From the NCBI GenBank assembly GCA_017882615.1, contig JADGPD010000009.1:1-45795 (forward strand): a stretch of 45,795 bases of DNA, in the 5' to 3' direction. Source of the stretch: Thermoleophilia bacterium (GTDB lineage Bacteria > Actinomycetota > Thermoleophilia > Gaiellales > Gaiellaceae). The notes beneath the pieces were generated by a model. That model saw only the letters and a list, made by a program, of their open reading frames with translations, was not told the DNA's origin and did not search any database. Position numbers and translations under genes: made by a program. This document shows positions 32,785-40,070 of this stretch, piece after piece (within the stretch, counting starts at the first letter, position 1; each line of letters begins with the position of its first letter).

Positions 32785-33591
32785 CTACAGAGAGCTACCG
32801 TAGAGCCTGTTTCGGGCCACTCCGGTCAGCTTTGCCACGAGCTCGACGGCGTGGCGGCGAGGCAGTCCGGCGCCGATCAATTCCGCCACCGCGGCGGTCG
32901 CAGCCTCCTCCTTCTCGTCCGATTCGGCAGCGGCGGGCCCGATCACCAGCGTGATCTCGCCCTTTGGCGCCTGCTCGAACCTGCCGGCCAGCTCGCGCGC
33001 GCTCCCGCGTGCAACCTCCTCGAAGCGCTTGCTCAGCTCACGGCAGACGGCGAGCTCACGCTCGGGGTCGAAGCCGGCGAGGCTGACCAGAGTCGCGGGC
33101 AGCCGCCTCGGAGATTCGAACGCGACGGACGGATACGGCCAGCGGGAAAGCTCGCGCCAGAGTGCTTCCCTGGCCTTCTCGCTTCGCGGCAGATAGCCCA
33201 GGAACTGGTAGCGCTCGCCTGCCAGGCCGCTCGAAACCAGCGCCGTCTCGACCGCGCTCGGGCCCGGCAGTACGGTGACCGGAAGACCGGCCTCCAGCGC
33301 AGCGCGAACAAGGCGGGCACCGGGGTCGTTGATCGCCGGCAAGCCCGCATCCGAGACGAGAGCTATCCGCTCGCCGGCCTCGAGCCGCGGCAGCAGCTCG
33401 GCCACGCGCGTCGCCTCGTTGTGCTCGTGGTAACTGAGCGTGCGTGCCTCGATTCCGTGGCGCACGAGCAGCTTGCGCGTCTGCCGAGTGTCCTCGCAGA
33501 GAACGAGATCGGCCTCACGAAGCTCGCTCAGAACCCGCAGAGTCACGTCTTCGAGGTTTCCGATCGGCGTGGCGCAGATCGCTAGCGGCAA
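32785..33591 (-). CDS. rsmI: 16S rRNA (cytidine1402-2'-O)-methyltransferase
   Basis: RsmI methylates the ribose of C1402 in the decoding centre; 268 aa, tetrapyrrole-methylase fold. Marks are ATPIGNLEDVTLR at the N terminus, LCEDTRQTRKLL, LSYHEHNE, LVSDAGLPAINDPG and VLPGPSAVETALVSSGL. The C-terminal part (about 215-268) has the helical RsmI extension with LPRRHAVELVAKLTGVARNRLY. The start is TTG 33591, chosen because GGAGGTG lies 4 nt upstream, a strong ribosome-binding site; no in-frame ATG precedes the conserved ATPIGN. It is transcribed from the 265-bp gap 33592-33856, which otherwise shows no gene. Confidence 0.95.
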   Translation of the reverse strand: MPLAICATPIGNLEDVTLRVLSELREADLVLCEDTRQTRKLLVRHGIEARTLSYHEHNEATRVAELLPRLEAGERIALVSDAGLPAINDPGARLVRAALEAGLPVTVLPGPSAVETALVSSGLAGERYQFLGYLPRSEKAREALWRELSRWPYPSVAFESPRRLPATLVSLAGFDPERELAVCRELSKRFEEVARGSARELAGRFEQAPKGEITLVIGPAAAESDEKEEAATAAVAELIGAGLPRRHAVELVAKLTGVARNRLYGSSL

Positions 33592-33856
33592 CGTTCACCT
33601 CCCTGGATCGAGTCGGCGCGACTCTCGACGATAGATAGCACTCGGGCCGGAGTGGAGCGAATGGGCATAGAACCGTGGCGACTCGGGTTGCGATGACCAT
33701 TTTGAGATCCAGTTCTCGGAGTACGGGCGCCTTTGCCCACCTCTCCACCCCTCCACCCACCCGCGGGGCGGGGCACGGTATCGAAGAAAGGCGCACGAGA
33801 ATGTGCCGTTTTCGAGCCGACTCCTGAAAGCGACACTGAGCCCGGCGAAGGACTTC

Positions 33857-34780
33857 CTAGAGCGTTGCTTCGGCGTTTTCCAGCGCTTCGAAGGCGACGA
33901 AGCCGGCGCCGATCATGCCGGCGTCCGCTCCGAGCTCGGCCTGGACGACGCGGGTCAGCTCGGCCATGTTGGGAAGCGACTCGGCCGCCATCCGCTCGCG
34001 CGCGGGAGCGAGGATCAGCTCTCCGGCCGCCGCGAATCCGCCGCCGATCACGATCAGCTCGGGATTGAAGATGTTGACCAGGCTGCCGAATGCGGCGCCG
34101 AGGCTTTCGCCGATCTTGCGCAGAAGCGCCAGCGCCGGCTCGTCACCCGCCTTGCCGCGCTTCACCAGCTCGCGCGCATCCACGCCGGGCCCGAGTTGCT
34201 CGCGCGCCGCGAGTGTCGCGGCATGACCGGAAGTCAGCGCCTCCAGATGGCCGTGCCCCGTGCAGTTGCCGTAGCAGGGAGGGCCGTCCTGGAGGATGAC
34301 CATGTGGCCGAGCTCGGCGCCCGCACCTACCGAGCCGCGATAGGGCTTGCCACCGAGAATCAATCCGCCGCCGACGCCGGTGCCGAGCGTGAGCATGACC
34401 AGATCGTTCGCGCCACGGCCGGCGCCCGCCTTCCACTCGGCGATCGCGGCGACATTGGCGTCGTTGTCGATGCCGACGGGAAGCTCGAAGCGATCGCGCA
34501 TGCGCTGGCGGAAACAGAGCCCCTGCAGCGGTAGGTTGACGGTGCCGAGCACCATGCCCGAGCGCTGATCGATGCTCGAGGGAATGCCGAAGCCGATGGC
34601 CGCGATCTCGGGGCCGAGTAGTTCTGTTACGACCTGATCGAGCCCGACGAGCAGCGCCTCGGTCGATGCGGCCGGGCTGGCGATCTGAACCCGCTCGAGC
34701 ACGTTCCCGTTCTCGTCGATGACGCCGGCGAGGATCTTCGTCCCGCCCACGTCGATGCCGATGACCTTCGGTGCGCTCAT
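33857..34780 (-). CDS. ROK-family sugar kinase (glucokinase-like)
   Basis: A 307-aa cytoplasmic sugar kinase. The N-terminal phosphate loop is IGIDVGGTKILAGV, the sugar-binding Asn/Asp lie in IDNDANVAAIAEW, the second phosphate loop is TLGTGVGGGLI, ELGHM has the zinc His and the hinge loop is VIGGGFAA. The zinc motif, normally CxCGxxGCxE, reads CYGNCTGHGHLE, with His in place of the last Cys. Glucose is the likeliest substrate, from family. ATG 34780 has TATGGT 11 nt upstream, inside a 25-bp gap shared with the divergent LCP gene. No sugar transporter is nearby. Confidence 0.9.
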   Translation of the reverse strand: MSAPKVIGIDVGGTKILAGVIDENGNVLERVQIASPAASTEALLVGLDQVVTELLGPEIAAIGFGIPSSIDQRSGMVLGTVNLPLQGLCFRQRMRDRFELPVGIDNDANVAAIAEWKAGAGRGANDLVMLTLGTGVGGGLILGGKPYRGSVGAGAELGHMVILQDGPPCYGNCTGHGHLEALTSGHAATLAAREQLGPGVDARELVKRGKAGDEPALALLRKIGESLGAAFGSLVNIFNPELIVIGGGFAAAGELILAPARERMAAESLPNMAELTRVVQAELGADAGMIGAGFVAFEALENAEATL

Positions 34781-34805
34781 GCCAGACGGCTACCATATCC
34801 CGTCG
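34781..34805. promoter_or_regulatory. 25-bp divergent promoter with shared -10 box
   Basis: TACCAT on the plus strand (34791-34796, 9 nt before the LCP ATG) and TATGGT on the minus strand (34797-34792, 11 nt before the ROK ATG) are offset by one base. Both fit TANNNT. The gap is too short for two separate promoters with leaders. Confidence 0.5.
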
Positions 34806-35993
34806 ATGGCTCCCGGCGACAAGCCCTACCGTGTCTACCGCGGCGGCCGGTCGAGAGGCAATGTACCGCTGAAGCGCAAGAGCGGTGCCTCGGGAAACCG
34901 TGGAGCGGCCGCCGCCGGCAAGAACGAGTCTCGCTCACATCGCTTCCGCGTTCCGCGCCTCGGCCTGCGCCACGGCGGCTGGAAACGTCGAGTGCTGATC
35001 GCCTTCGTCCTGCTTCTGCTGCTGATCTTCGTCTGGGCGATCGCCGGCTACCTGTCGCTGTCGAGCGGCGCCGACAAGGCCAATGCGCGTTTGGGCGCCG
35101 GCGCCAAACAGGCGCTCACTCCCACGCACGGGCTGATGCTCTCGAACACGTCGAACATCCTCGTCCTCGGCACCGACCATGCCAACACGGCGGAGCGCCA
35201 GGGAATCCAGCATTCCGACTCGATGATGATCGTGCACACCGATCCCTCCCGGCACCGAATCGTCTACCTCTCGATTCCGCGCGACCTGCGCATCAACGTG
35301 CCCACTCACGGCCTCGACCGCATCAACACGGCCTTCCAGTTCGGCGGCGCGTCCCTGGCGATCAAGACGGTGGCGGGCTACACGGGACTACCGGTCAATC
35401 ACGTCATCGTCGTCGATTTCAGCCAGTTCCGGCAGCTGATCGACGCGCTCGGCGGTGTCGACATCAACGTGCCGAAGCCCATCGTCACCTACCCCTTCGA
35501 CTGCCCGTTTACGGCTGCGCGCTGCGCGACCTGGCCGGGCTACCGCTTCGCCAAGGGCCTGCAGCACATGAACGGCCGCCGCGCGCTCGTCTACTCGCGC
35601 ATCCGCAAGAACAGGCTCGACCTGAGCGAGACGGACGTCACGCGCGGCGCCCGCCAGCAGCAGGTCGTTCAGGCGGTGCTCTCCAAGATCACCAGCCCGA
35701 TGACGATGATCAAGCTTCCCTGGCTCGGCGACGACCTGCTGAGGCCGATGGCAACCGACCTGAGCGCGGCTCAGCTGATGCAGCTCGGCTGGATCAAGCT
35801 GCGCGCCTCAAACACTCTCCACTGCCGGCTCGGGGGCGTCTCGCAATCATTCGGCGGCGCGTTGGAGATCGCCCCGAGCGAAGACAACTTCTCCGTCATT
35901 CAGATGGTCGAGGGAACGAGGCCGCCCCATGCTCCGGACCTGCGCAGCTCGCTGTACGCGCCCGGTTGCAGCAAGGGAACGCTGCTGCCGTGA
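34806..35993 (+). CDS. LytR-CpsA-Psr (LCP) family glycopolymer transferase
   Basis: Membrane enzyme of 395 aa that, by family, transfers undecaprenyl-linked glycopolymers to peptidoglycan. A long basic cytoplasmic N terminus (about 1-58) precedes one membrane helix (about 60-82, VLIAFVLLLLLIFVWAIAGYL). The LCP domain lies outside (about 115-325): ILVLGTDHANTAERQG, HSDSMMIVHTDPSRH, YLSIPRDLRINVPTHG and DRINTAFQFGG with the conserved Arg/Asp residues, and MNGRRALVYSRIRK with TRGARQQQVVQAV at the end. ATG 34806 is used; the longer frame enters the divergent ROK gene. Its TGA overlaps the GTG of the next gene (GTGA). Confidence 0.94.
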   Translation: MAPGDKPYRVYRGGRSRGNVPLKRKSGASGNRGAAAAGKNESRSHRFRVPRLGLRHGGWKRRVLIAFVLLLLLIFVWAIAGYLSLSSGADKANARLGAGAKQALTPTHGLMLSNTSNILVLGTDHANTAERQGIQHSDSMMIVHTDPSRHRIVYLSIPRDLRINVPTHGLDRINTAFQFGGASLAIKTVAGYTGLPVNHVIVVDFSQFRQLIDALGGVDINVPKPIVTYPFDCPFTAARCATWPGYRFAKGLQHMNGRRALVYSRIRKNRLDLSETDVTRGARQQQVVQAVLSKITSPMTMIKLPWLGDDLLRPMATDLSAAQLMQLGWIKLRASNTLHCRLGGVSQSFGGALEIAPSEDNFSVIQMVEGTRPPHAPDLRSSLYAPGCSKGTLLP

Positions 35994-36253
35994 ACGTCCT
36001 GGCCTGGATCCTGTTCGGTCTTCTTGCCGGCGCCGTGGCCAAGCTCGCCACGCCCGGGAAGCATCCGCGAGGCTGCATCGTCACGATCGCCGTGGGCATC
36101 GCCGGCGCGGTCGTGGGCGGATTCGCCGGACTCGTCCTGTTTGGAGAGAGGGTCGGCTGGAGCTTCTCGCTGCGGCCGTTCTTGATCGCGGTGGCGGGTG
36201 CGATCGTCGTGCTGCTCTTATTGCAGGCTCTGGAAGGCCGGCACCGGTCATAA
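35990..36253 (+). CDS. GlsB/YeaQ/YmgE-family membrane protein
   Basis: An 87-aa protein of the transglycosylase-associated / YeaQ family of small stress-related membrane proteins. It has three hydrophobic segments: VLAWILFGLLAGAVAKLATPG, IVTIAVGIAGAVVGGFAGLVLFG and LIAVAGAIVVLLLLQAL. The GC-rich PGKHPRGCIVTIAVG junction is the family mark (PGxxPxGxxxTxxxG). GTG 35990 overlaps the LCP stop as GTGA, so it is translationally coupled to it. Family members are membrane proteins of unknown biochemical activity, often induced by stress. Confidence 0.9.
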   Translation: MNVLAWILFGLLAGAVAKLATPGKHPRGCIVTIAVGIAGAVVGGFAGLVLFGERVGWSFSLRPFLIAVAGAIVVLLLLQALEGRHRS

Positions 36254-36269
36254 ACCCCGCTCGCGGTCG

Positions 36270-36545
36270 CTACGAATCGCCGGAGGACTTGCCGCTCTCT
36301 TTCGAGCTCCCGCTCTTGCTCTCGCCGCCCGAGTCCGAGCTCGGGTCCTTGACCTGGCGCCGCGAACCGCGTCCGTAGTCGGTTGCGTAGAAGCCGGTTC
36401 CCTTGAAATGGATCGCGACGGGATGGAGGACGCGCTCGACCGGGCCCGCCCCGCAAACCTCGCAGACCTCGGGCTGAGAGGCGTCCATGCGCTGGAGGAC
36501 TTCGAAGACGTGGCCCTTTGGGCAGCGGTACTCGTAGATCGGCAT
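36270..36545 (-). CDS. FmdB-family zinc ribbon protein
   Basis: A 91-aa small regulator-like protein. The N terminus is the FmdB/CxxC zinc ribbon: MPIYEYRCPKGHVFEV, then CEVCGAGP, then HFKGTGFYATDYG. Usual members have CxxC twice; here the first pair is C-x3-H (C8 and H12), so the zinc site would be Cys3His. The C-terminal 30 residues are Ser/Lys/Asp-rich and disordered. ATG 36545 has TAGGCT 9 nt upstream. It is convergent with the GlsB-type gene, 16 nt apart. Function in this family is mostly unproved. Confidence 0.88.
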   Translation of the reverse strand: MPIYEYRCPKGHVFEVLQRMDASQPEVCEVCGAGPVERVLHPVAIHFKGTGFYATDYGRGSRRQVKDPSSDSGGESKSGSSKESGKSSGDS

Positions 36546-36560
36546 CGAGATTAGAGCCTA
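36546..36560 (-). promoter_or_regulatory. possible -10 box of the FmdB gene
   Basis: TAGGCT (minus strand, 36560-36555) precedes ATG 36545 by 9 nt. No Shine-Dalgarno is visible. Confidence 0.4.
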
Positions 36561-36599
36561 TCCGTTCAGGCCGCGCGCTTAGCGGAATAGGCTCCGAGA

Positions 36600-36800
36600 C
36601 TACACGGCTCGCTGTTTTCGCTCGCGCGCCTCTCGGTGGCAAGGCGCGTCGTCGAACGCCGAAAGCCCGTCGGGAGAGCTTTCTCGTTGCGCGCGACGAG
36701 CGCGGGTAGCCAGTGCGGCCGAGGCGCCGACGAGACCTCCGAGCACGAACGAGCCCGCGTTGCGGAAGAATCCGCGCACACCGTTTTGGCCGTTGCTCAT
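36600..36800 (-). CDS. small membrane-anchored protein (66 aa)
   Basis: A 66-aa protein with a short polar N terminus, one weak hydrophobic, glycine/alanine-rich segment (about 14-32, NAGSFVLGGLVGASAALAT) and a basic, charged C terminus. The pattern is like YtxH-type or other small stress-related anchors, but the similarity is not decisive. ATG 36800 is preceded by a purine-rich GAGAGAAG run 5 nt upstream. It is upstream of FmdB and downstream of mqnD, all in the same direction. The competing frame at 36566-36781 has no protein-like pattern. Confidence 0.6.
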   Translation of the reverse strand: MSNGQNGVRGFFRNAGSFVLGGLVGASAALATRARRAQRESSPDGLSAFDDAPCHREARERKQRAV

Positions 36801-36863
36801 CGAGTCTTCTCTCTTCGGTTTTCCGGCCCGTCGCTCGGCTTTCGAGAAGCGTTCACCACCACG

Positions 36864-37658
36864 CTAGCGCCTCGCGCGCGTCGCGTGAAGCAGAGATTCG
36901 ATCGCCCGCAGTCCCGTCTCGCCGAGATCGATGCTCGAGTCGTTCACATACAGCTCGATGTGGGCTCGACGCACAGCTTCGGAGAGCTCCTGAGCGTTGG
37001 CGCGAACGTAGTCGCGGCTGACCGCAGGATGGGCAAAGGCGTACTCGACCGAGGCACGAATGGCCTGCGCGGCGGCGGCGCAGGTCGCCGCATCGAGATC
37101 GGAGCGGGCGCAGATACCGGCCAGAGGTACGGGCAGCCCGGTCTCTTCTTCCCACAGCTCGCCCAGGTCGCAAACACGCACGAGGCCGTGACCTGCGTAG
37201 GTGAAGCGGCTCTCGTGGATGATCAGGCCGGCCTTCACCTCTCCCCGTTCGACCGCGTCGAGGATGCGGTCGTAGCGGAGCTCGACGAGCTCGCCCAGCG
37301 CCGGCGCGAAGCGGCGCAGCAGCAGGACGGCGGTCGTCTGCAGGCCTGGCACCGCGATCGGCCCCGCGGCGGCGCGAGCCAGGTCGATCGGCTCACGCGC
37401 GACCACCAGCGGCCCGCAGCCGAAGCCGAGCGCGGCGCCGCTGCCCAGCAGCCGGTAGCGATCGCCCACGCCGGCGAGCGCGCCGAAGCTGAGCTTGGTC
37501 AGCTCCAGCTCGCCCGTATGTGCGCGCCGGTTCAGCTCCTCGATGTCCAGCAACACCGGCTCGATCTGGAACGGCGCCTCGACGAGGCCGTGCACGAGCG
37601 CATGAAAGGCAAAGGTGTCGTTGGGGCAGGGCGAGAAGCCGAAGCGGAGCGTCGTCAT
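36864..37658 (-). CDS. mqnD: 1,4-dihydroxy-6-naphthoate synthase
   Basis: Futalosine-pathway enzyme for menaquinone, making 1,4-dihydroxy-6-naphthoate from cyclic dehypoxanthinyl futalosine; 264 aa, periplasmic-binding-like fold but cytoplasmic. The N-terminal LRFGFSPCPNDTFAFHAL is the family mark, with LDIEELN, LTKLSFGAL, LGSGAALGFGCGPLVV, GLIIHESRFTY and WEEETGLPVPLAGI further on. The ATG at 37658 is used because the conserved region begins there and TACCGT lies 7 nt upstream; the frame to 37706 would overlap the divergent gene. mqnB lies about 0.5 kb away with a GNAT gene between them. Confidence 0.95.
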   Translation of the reverse strand: MTTLRFGFSPCPNDTFAFHALVHGLVEAPFQIEPVLLDIEELNRRAHTGELELTKLSFGALAGVGDRYRLLGSGAALGFGCGPLVVAREPIDLARAAAGPIAVPGLQTTAVLLLRRFAPALGELVELRYDRILDAVERGEVKAGLIIHESRFTYAGHGLVRVCDLGELWEEETGLPVPLAGICARSDLDAATCAAAAQAIRASVEYAFAHPAVSRDYVRANAQELSEAVRRAHIELYVNDSSIDLGETGLRAIESLLHATRARR

Positions 37659-37671
37659 TGCCTCGACGGTA
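37659..37671 (-). promoter_or_regulatory. -10 box and leaderless start of mqnD
   Basis: TACCGT (minus strand, 37671-37666) is followed by 7 nt and ATG 37658. The box overlaps the perfect palindrome CGGTACCG (37667-37674) in the 46-bp gap to the divergent GNAT gene. Confidence 0.5.
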
Positions 37672-37704
37672 CCGCAAAGCGCTCGCTCTGCTTCAATCGA
37701 GCCC

Positions 37705-38187
37705 ATGGCCGAAATCCAGATCGCTCGGGAGCCCTACGGCAGTCCGCTGTCGCGGCCGCTGACCGACGCCCAGGCCGAGGAGCTGCGCGAGCGCTACGGC
37801 GGCTGGGAGGGCGCCGGAGCCGAGCCGGAGCCCGATGTCTTCGAAGATCCTGACGGCTGCTTCCTCGTCGCCCTGGTCGACGGCAAGTCGGTCGGCTGCG
37901 CCGGAATTTGCCGCTGCGAGGGTGACCGGACAGCGGAGCTCAGGCGCATGTACGTCGCCCCGGGAGCGCGCCGGCGCGGAGCCGCCCGCGCGCTGATGAG
38001 CGAGCTGGAAGAGAAGGCGCGGCGGCTCGGTTACAAGACACTGCGCCTGGAGACCGGCCCCGAACAGCCCGAGGCGATTCGCCTCTACGAGGAGAGCGGA
38101 TTCGCGGTCATCCCCAACTTCGGGCCGTATACGACGCAGCGGCGCAGCATCTGTATGGAGAAGATCCTCCTACAGCAGAGCCTCTAG
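37705..38187 (+). CDS. GNAT-family N-acetyltransferase
   Basis: A 160-aa acetyl-CoA-dependent acetyltransferase. The core (about 45-155) has FLVALVDGKSVGCAGICR, AELRRMYVAPGARRRGAARALMSELEEKA with the acetyl-CoA loop RRRGAA, and LRLETGPEQPEAIRLYEESGF, the usual last helix. The first 40 residues form a variable front with IAREPYGSPLSRPL. ATG 37705 is used; TTCAAT lies 7 nt upstream, a weak -10. The last 18 nt overlap the 3' end of mqnB on the other strand. The acetylated substrate is unknown and no menaquinone link is implied by the sequence. Confidence 0.9.
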   Translation: MAEIQIAREPYGSPLSRPLTDAQAEELRERYGGWEGAGAEPEPDVFEDPDGCFLVALVDGKSVGCAGICRCEGDRTAELRRMYVAPGARRRGAARALMSELEEKARRLGYKTLRLETGPEQPEAIRLYEESGFAVIPNFGPYTTQRRSICMEKILLQQSL

Positions 38188-38712
38188 CAAGCGACGCGTC
38201 GCACCCTGCAGCACGAACAGACCGTCATCGATGTGCCAGTTGGAGCGGCTCGGCTCCTCGACCTCGTTGGAGATCACGCGCAGCTCGAGCGCCGGGATAG
38301 CCGCCAACTGCGCCGCTCGCAAAACCGAGAAACCCTCCATCGCCTCGACCTCGACCTCGCTCGAGCCGCCGACGCTGGCCGTCGTCCCGACCGGAAGGAA
38401 GCGGGCGTCGGGAAGAGCGCTACGCGCAGCCTCGAGCAGAGTCGAGTCAGGCTTGAGCCTGTTCGGCGAAAACCGCGGGAAGAGATCGCAGTAGACCGCC
38501 TCGGTGCCGACGACGACGTCCAGCACGCCGATGCCCGAGCCGCGCCTGGCGCCTGCCAGCCCCACGTTGATCACCGCTCGCGGCCGTTCCTTGATGATCT
38601 CCTTGGCGGTGGCGATCGCGGCCTCGACCGGCCCCACGCCACAGGCGAGTAAGCGTGCCTGGTCGCGCGCACCCGCGAGCTCCTGGCCAATCGCTCCGAC
38701 AAAAAGGATCAC
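38170..38712 (-). CDS. mqnB: futalosine hydrolase
   Basis: A 180-aa nucleosidase of the MTAN/PNP superfamily, slightly short. In the futalosine pathway MqnB removes hypoxanthine from futalosine. Marks are LFVGAIGQELAG at the N terminus, INVGLAGARRG, the substrate-binding VEAMEGFSVLRAA and the RVISNEVEE segment where MTAN has SD. The partner mqnD nearby supports futalosine rather than methylthioadenosine as substrate. GTG 38712 lies 6 nt after TAGCTT. It is convergent with the GNAT gene and overlaps it by 18 nt. Confidence 0.9.
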   Translation of the reverse strand: MILFVGAIGQELAGARDQARLLACGVGPVEAAIATAKEIIKERPRAVINVGLAGARRGSGIGVLDVVVGTEAVYCDLFPRFSPNRLKPDSTLLEAARSALPDARFLPVGTTASVGGSSEVEVEAMEGFSVLRAAQLAAIPALELRVISNEVEEPSRSNWHIDDGLFVLQGATRRLLEALL

Positions 38713-38724
38713 GGGAGAAAGCTA
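38713..38724 (-). promoter_or_regulatory. -10 box and leaderless start of mqnB
   Basis: TAGCTT (minus strand, 38724-38719) precedes GTG 38712 by 6 nt and there is no Shine-Dalgarno. The rest of the gap to 38993 shows no gene. Confidence 0.5.
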
Positions 38725-38993
38725 CCCGCAGCGACGACGATTGGAACACAAGGCTCGATTTGCCGGCTGATTCCGGGAGTTTCAGGGCCCGCTTCTCCCC
38801 GCAACGGCGCTGCCGGCTGGACACTCGCGCGGAGCGATTCTCTCTTCGCCCTCCGCCGGACCACCCGCCCGCGGGGTCGTTAGAAAGTACCGTCCCGAAA
38901 CGACGAACGACACGCCTTTACATGCCGATTCCGTGCCAATTCAGGCACAAGCGTCGACACAGCGTCGAGTGACCGCTCCGTAAAGCCGCGTTG

Positions 38994-39476
38994 CTAGGCC
39001 ACGCGCAGATGCATGCCGAGCTCGCCGGCGACGCCCTTCGGCTGGCGGCGCTCGTCCAGTTCGTCGGCCGGCTGAGACGGTTTGAGGATCTCTTTCAGCC
39101 CGGGGACAGGATCGGCGGGTGCGCTGGGACCGTCCGATTTTTGCGGAGCCTCAGCGCTCTGTTCGGAAACCGGCTCGGTTTCCATATCGATCAGGACAAG
39201 AGACCGAGCGGCTACGCCCCGCCGAGCCAACGAGCCCAGCCACCTCGGCCGCTCGGCCTCCTCAGGATCGACCCAGCCCGAGTCTTCGCAGCGCGTCCCT
39301 TCGCGCCGCGCAACCGACCCGAGCCACTTTGGCCGCGCTTCCTCCCCATCAAATCCATCCTCGCTCCATCCGGCACCGTGCTCCTCGGCCACACCTCGCC
39401 GCGCCATCGAGCCGAGCCATAGAGGACCTTCGAGATTCGGGTCGGACGGGAAATCTTTGTCTGGCGCCGCAGCCAT
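38994..39476 (-). CDS. uncharacterised protein with three WLGSxARR repeats
   Basis: A 160-aa, mostly disordered, acidic protein that I do not recognise. Three copies of the motif PxWLGSxARR occur at W20, W51 and W79, spaced 31 and 28 residues apart, each pair separated by an acidic spacer with a GW step (W37, W68). Codons for the repeated residues differ at third positions between copies (for example CTC/CTC/CTG and CGA/CGC/CGG), which suggests selection on the protein and a real gene. The C-terminal half is Pro/Glu/Ser-rich, with KEILKPSQP and a final LGMHLRVA. No membrane segment or signal peptide is present. ATG 39476 is used; the longer frame to 39800 overlaps the cupin gene. It is divergent from the cupin gene across 162 bp. 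Confidence 0.6.
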   Translation of the reverse strand: MAAAPDKDFPSDPNLEGPLWLGSMARRGVAEEHGAGWSEDGFDGEEARPKWLGSVARREGTRCEDSGWVDPEEAERPRWLGSLARRGVAARSLVLIDMETEPVSEQSAEAPQKSDGPSAPADPVPGLKEILKPSQPADELDERRQPKGVAGELGMHLRVA

Positions 39477-39625
39477 GACTCGTTGATCGGCTCCTGCAAT
39501 GCGGCGTTTCGCGTTTTTTCCAAAACGACCACAAAACGGTGATGCCAATATCCCGTTTTTACGTACCCCAGCGGATTGGAAGGGCCCGGAGATCGATGAT
39601 CTCTCCGCTCGCCGGTCCGCGCTAA

Positions 39626-39638
39626 TAGAATCCGGCCC
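39626..39638 (+). promoter_or_regulatory. -10 box and leaderless start of the cupin gene
   Basis: TAGAAT (39626-39631) precedes GTG 39639 by exactly 7 nt. There is no Shine-Dalgarno. This is the best -10 match among the leaderless starts. Confidence 0.6.
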
Positions 39639-40016
39639 GTGAGCTACACCGTCTTCCGCTACAACGAGCTCGAGCTCCGGCCGCCGCAGCGCGGCGACCA
39701 GAGTCGCGGTATCGCTCCCCTTTCCGAAGCTCTGCGCAACATGCGCGCCAACATCTGGCGCCTGCCGCCCGGAATCCGCGGTGCGCGCCACCTCGAGCAC
39801 GTTCAGGAAGAGATGTTCGTCGTGCTGGATGGCACGGCAACCATGCTCCTCGGCGACCCGCCCGAACGGGTCGAGCTGCCGCGCGGATCGGTCTGCGTGG
39901 TCAACACCGAGACCGCCCTACAGCTGCGCAACGAGAGCGACGCGGAGGTCACCGTGCTGATCGTCGGCGCCCCGCCCGAGACCGGGAAGGCCGACTACCT
40001 GCCCGACGTCGACTAG
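39639..40016 (+). CDS. cupin-domain protein
   Basis: A 125-aa single-domain cupin. The beta-barrel motifs are present: GARHLEHVQEEMFVVLDGTATMLLGD, matching the G(X)5HXH(X)3-4E(X)6G pattern with H51 and H54 region variants and Glu57/58, and then PRGSVCVVNTETALQLRN for the second motif, where the usual His is replaced by Asn. Metal binding is therefore likely but incomplete. Small cupins of this type serve as isomerases, dioxygenases or sugar-binding proteins; the sequence alone does not decide. GTG 39639 is set by the TAGAAT box 7 nt upstream. The sigma-factor gene follows after 54 nt. Confidence 0.85.
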   Translation: MSYTVFRYNELELRPPQRGDQSRGIAPLSEALRNMRANIWRLPPGIRGARHLEHVQEEMFVVLDGTATMLLGDPPERVELPRGSVCVVNTETALQLRNESDAEVTVLIVGAPPETGKADYLPDVD

Positions 40017-40070
40017 TGACGCAACGCACCGACGAGTAAAGAAATCAGCCAGGGTCGCTATCTAACCTGC

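Noticed and set aside
38991-39486. Plus-strand frames of 143 and 134 codons opposite the WLGSxARR protein
   Set aside because: They have no start signal and no internal protein repeat. The synonymous variation between repeats is seen only in the minus-strand frame, so that one is preferred, though with moderate confidence.
39477-39800. N-terminal extension of the WLGSxARR protein to 39800
   Set aside because: It would run through the divergent promoter and over the cupin gene, and its sequence lacks the repeat pattern or any domain.
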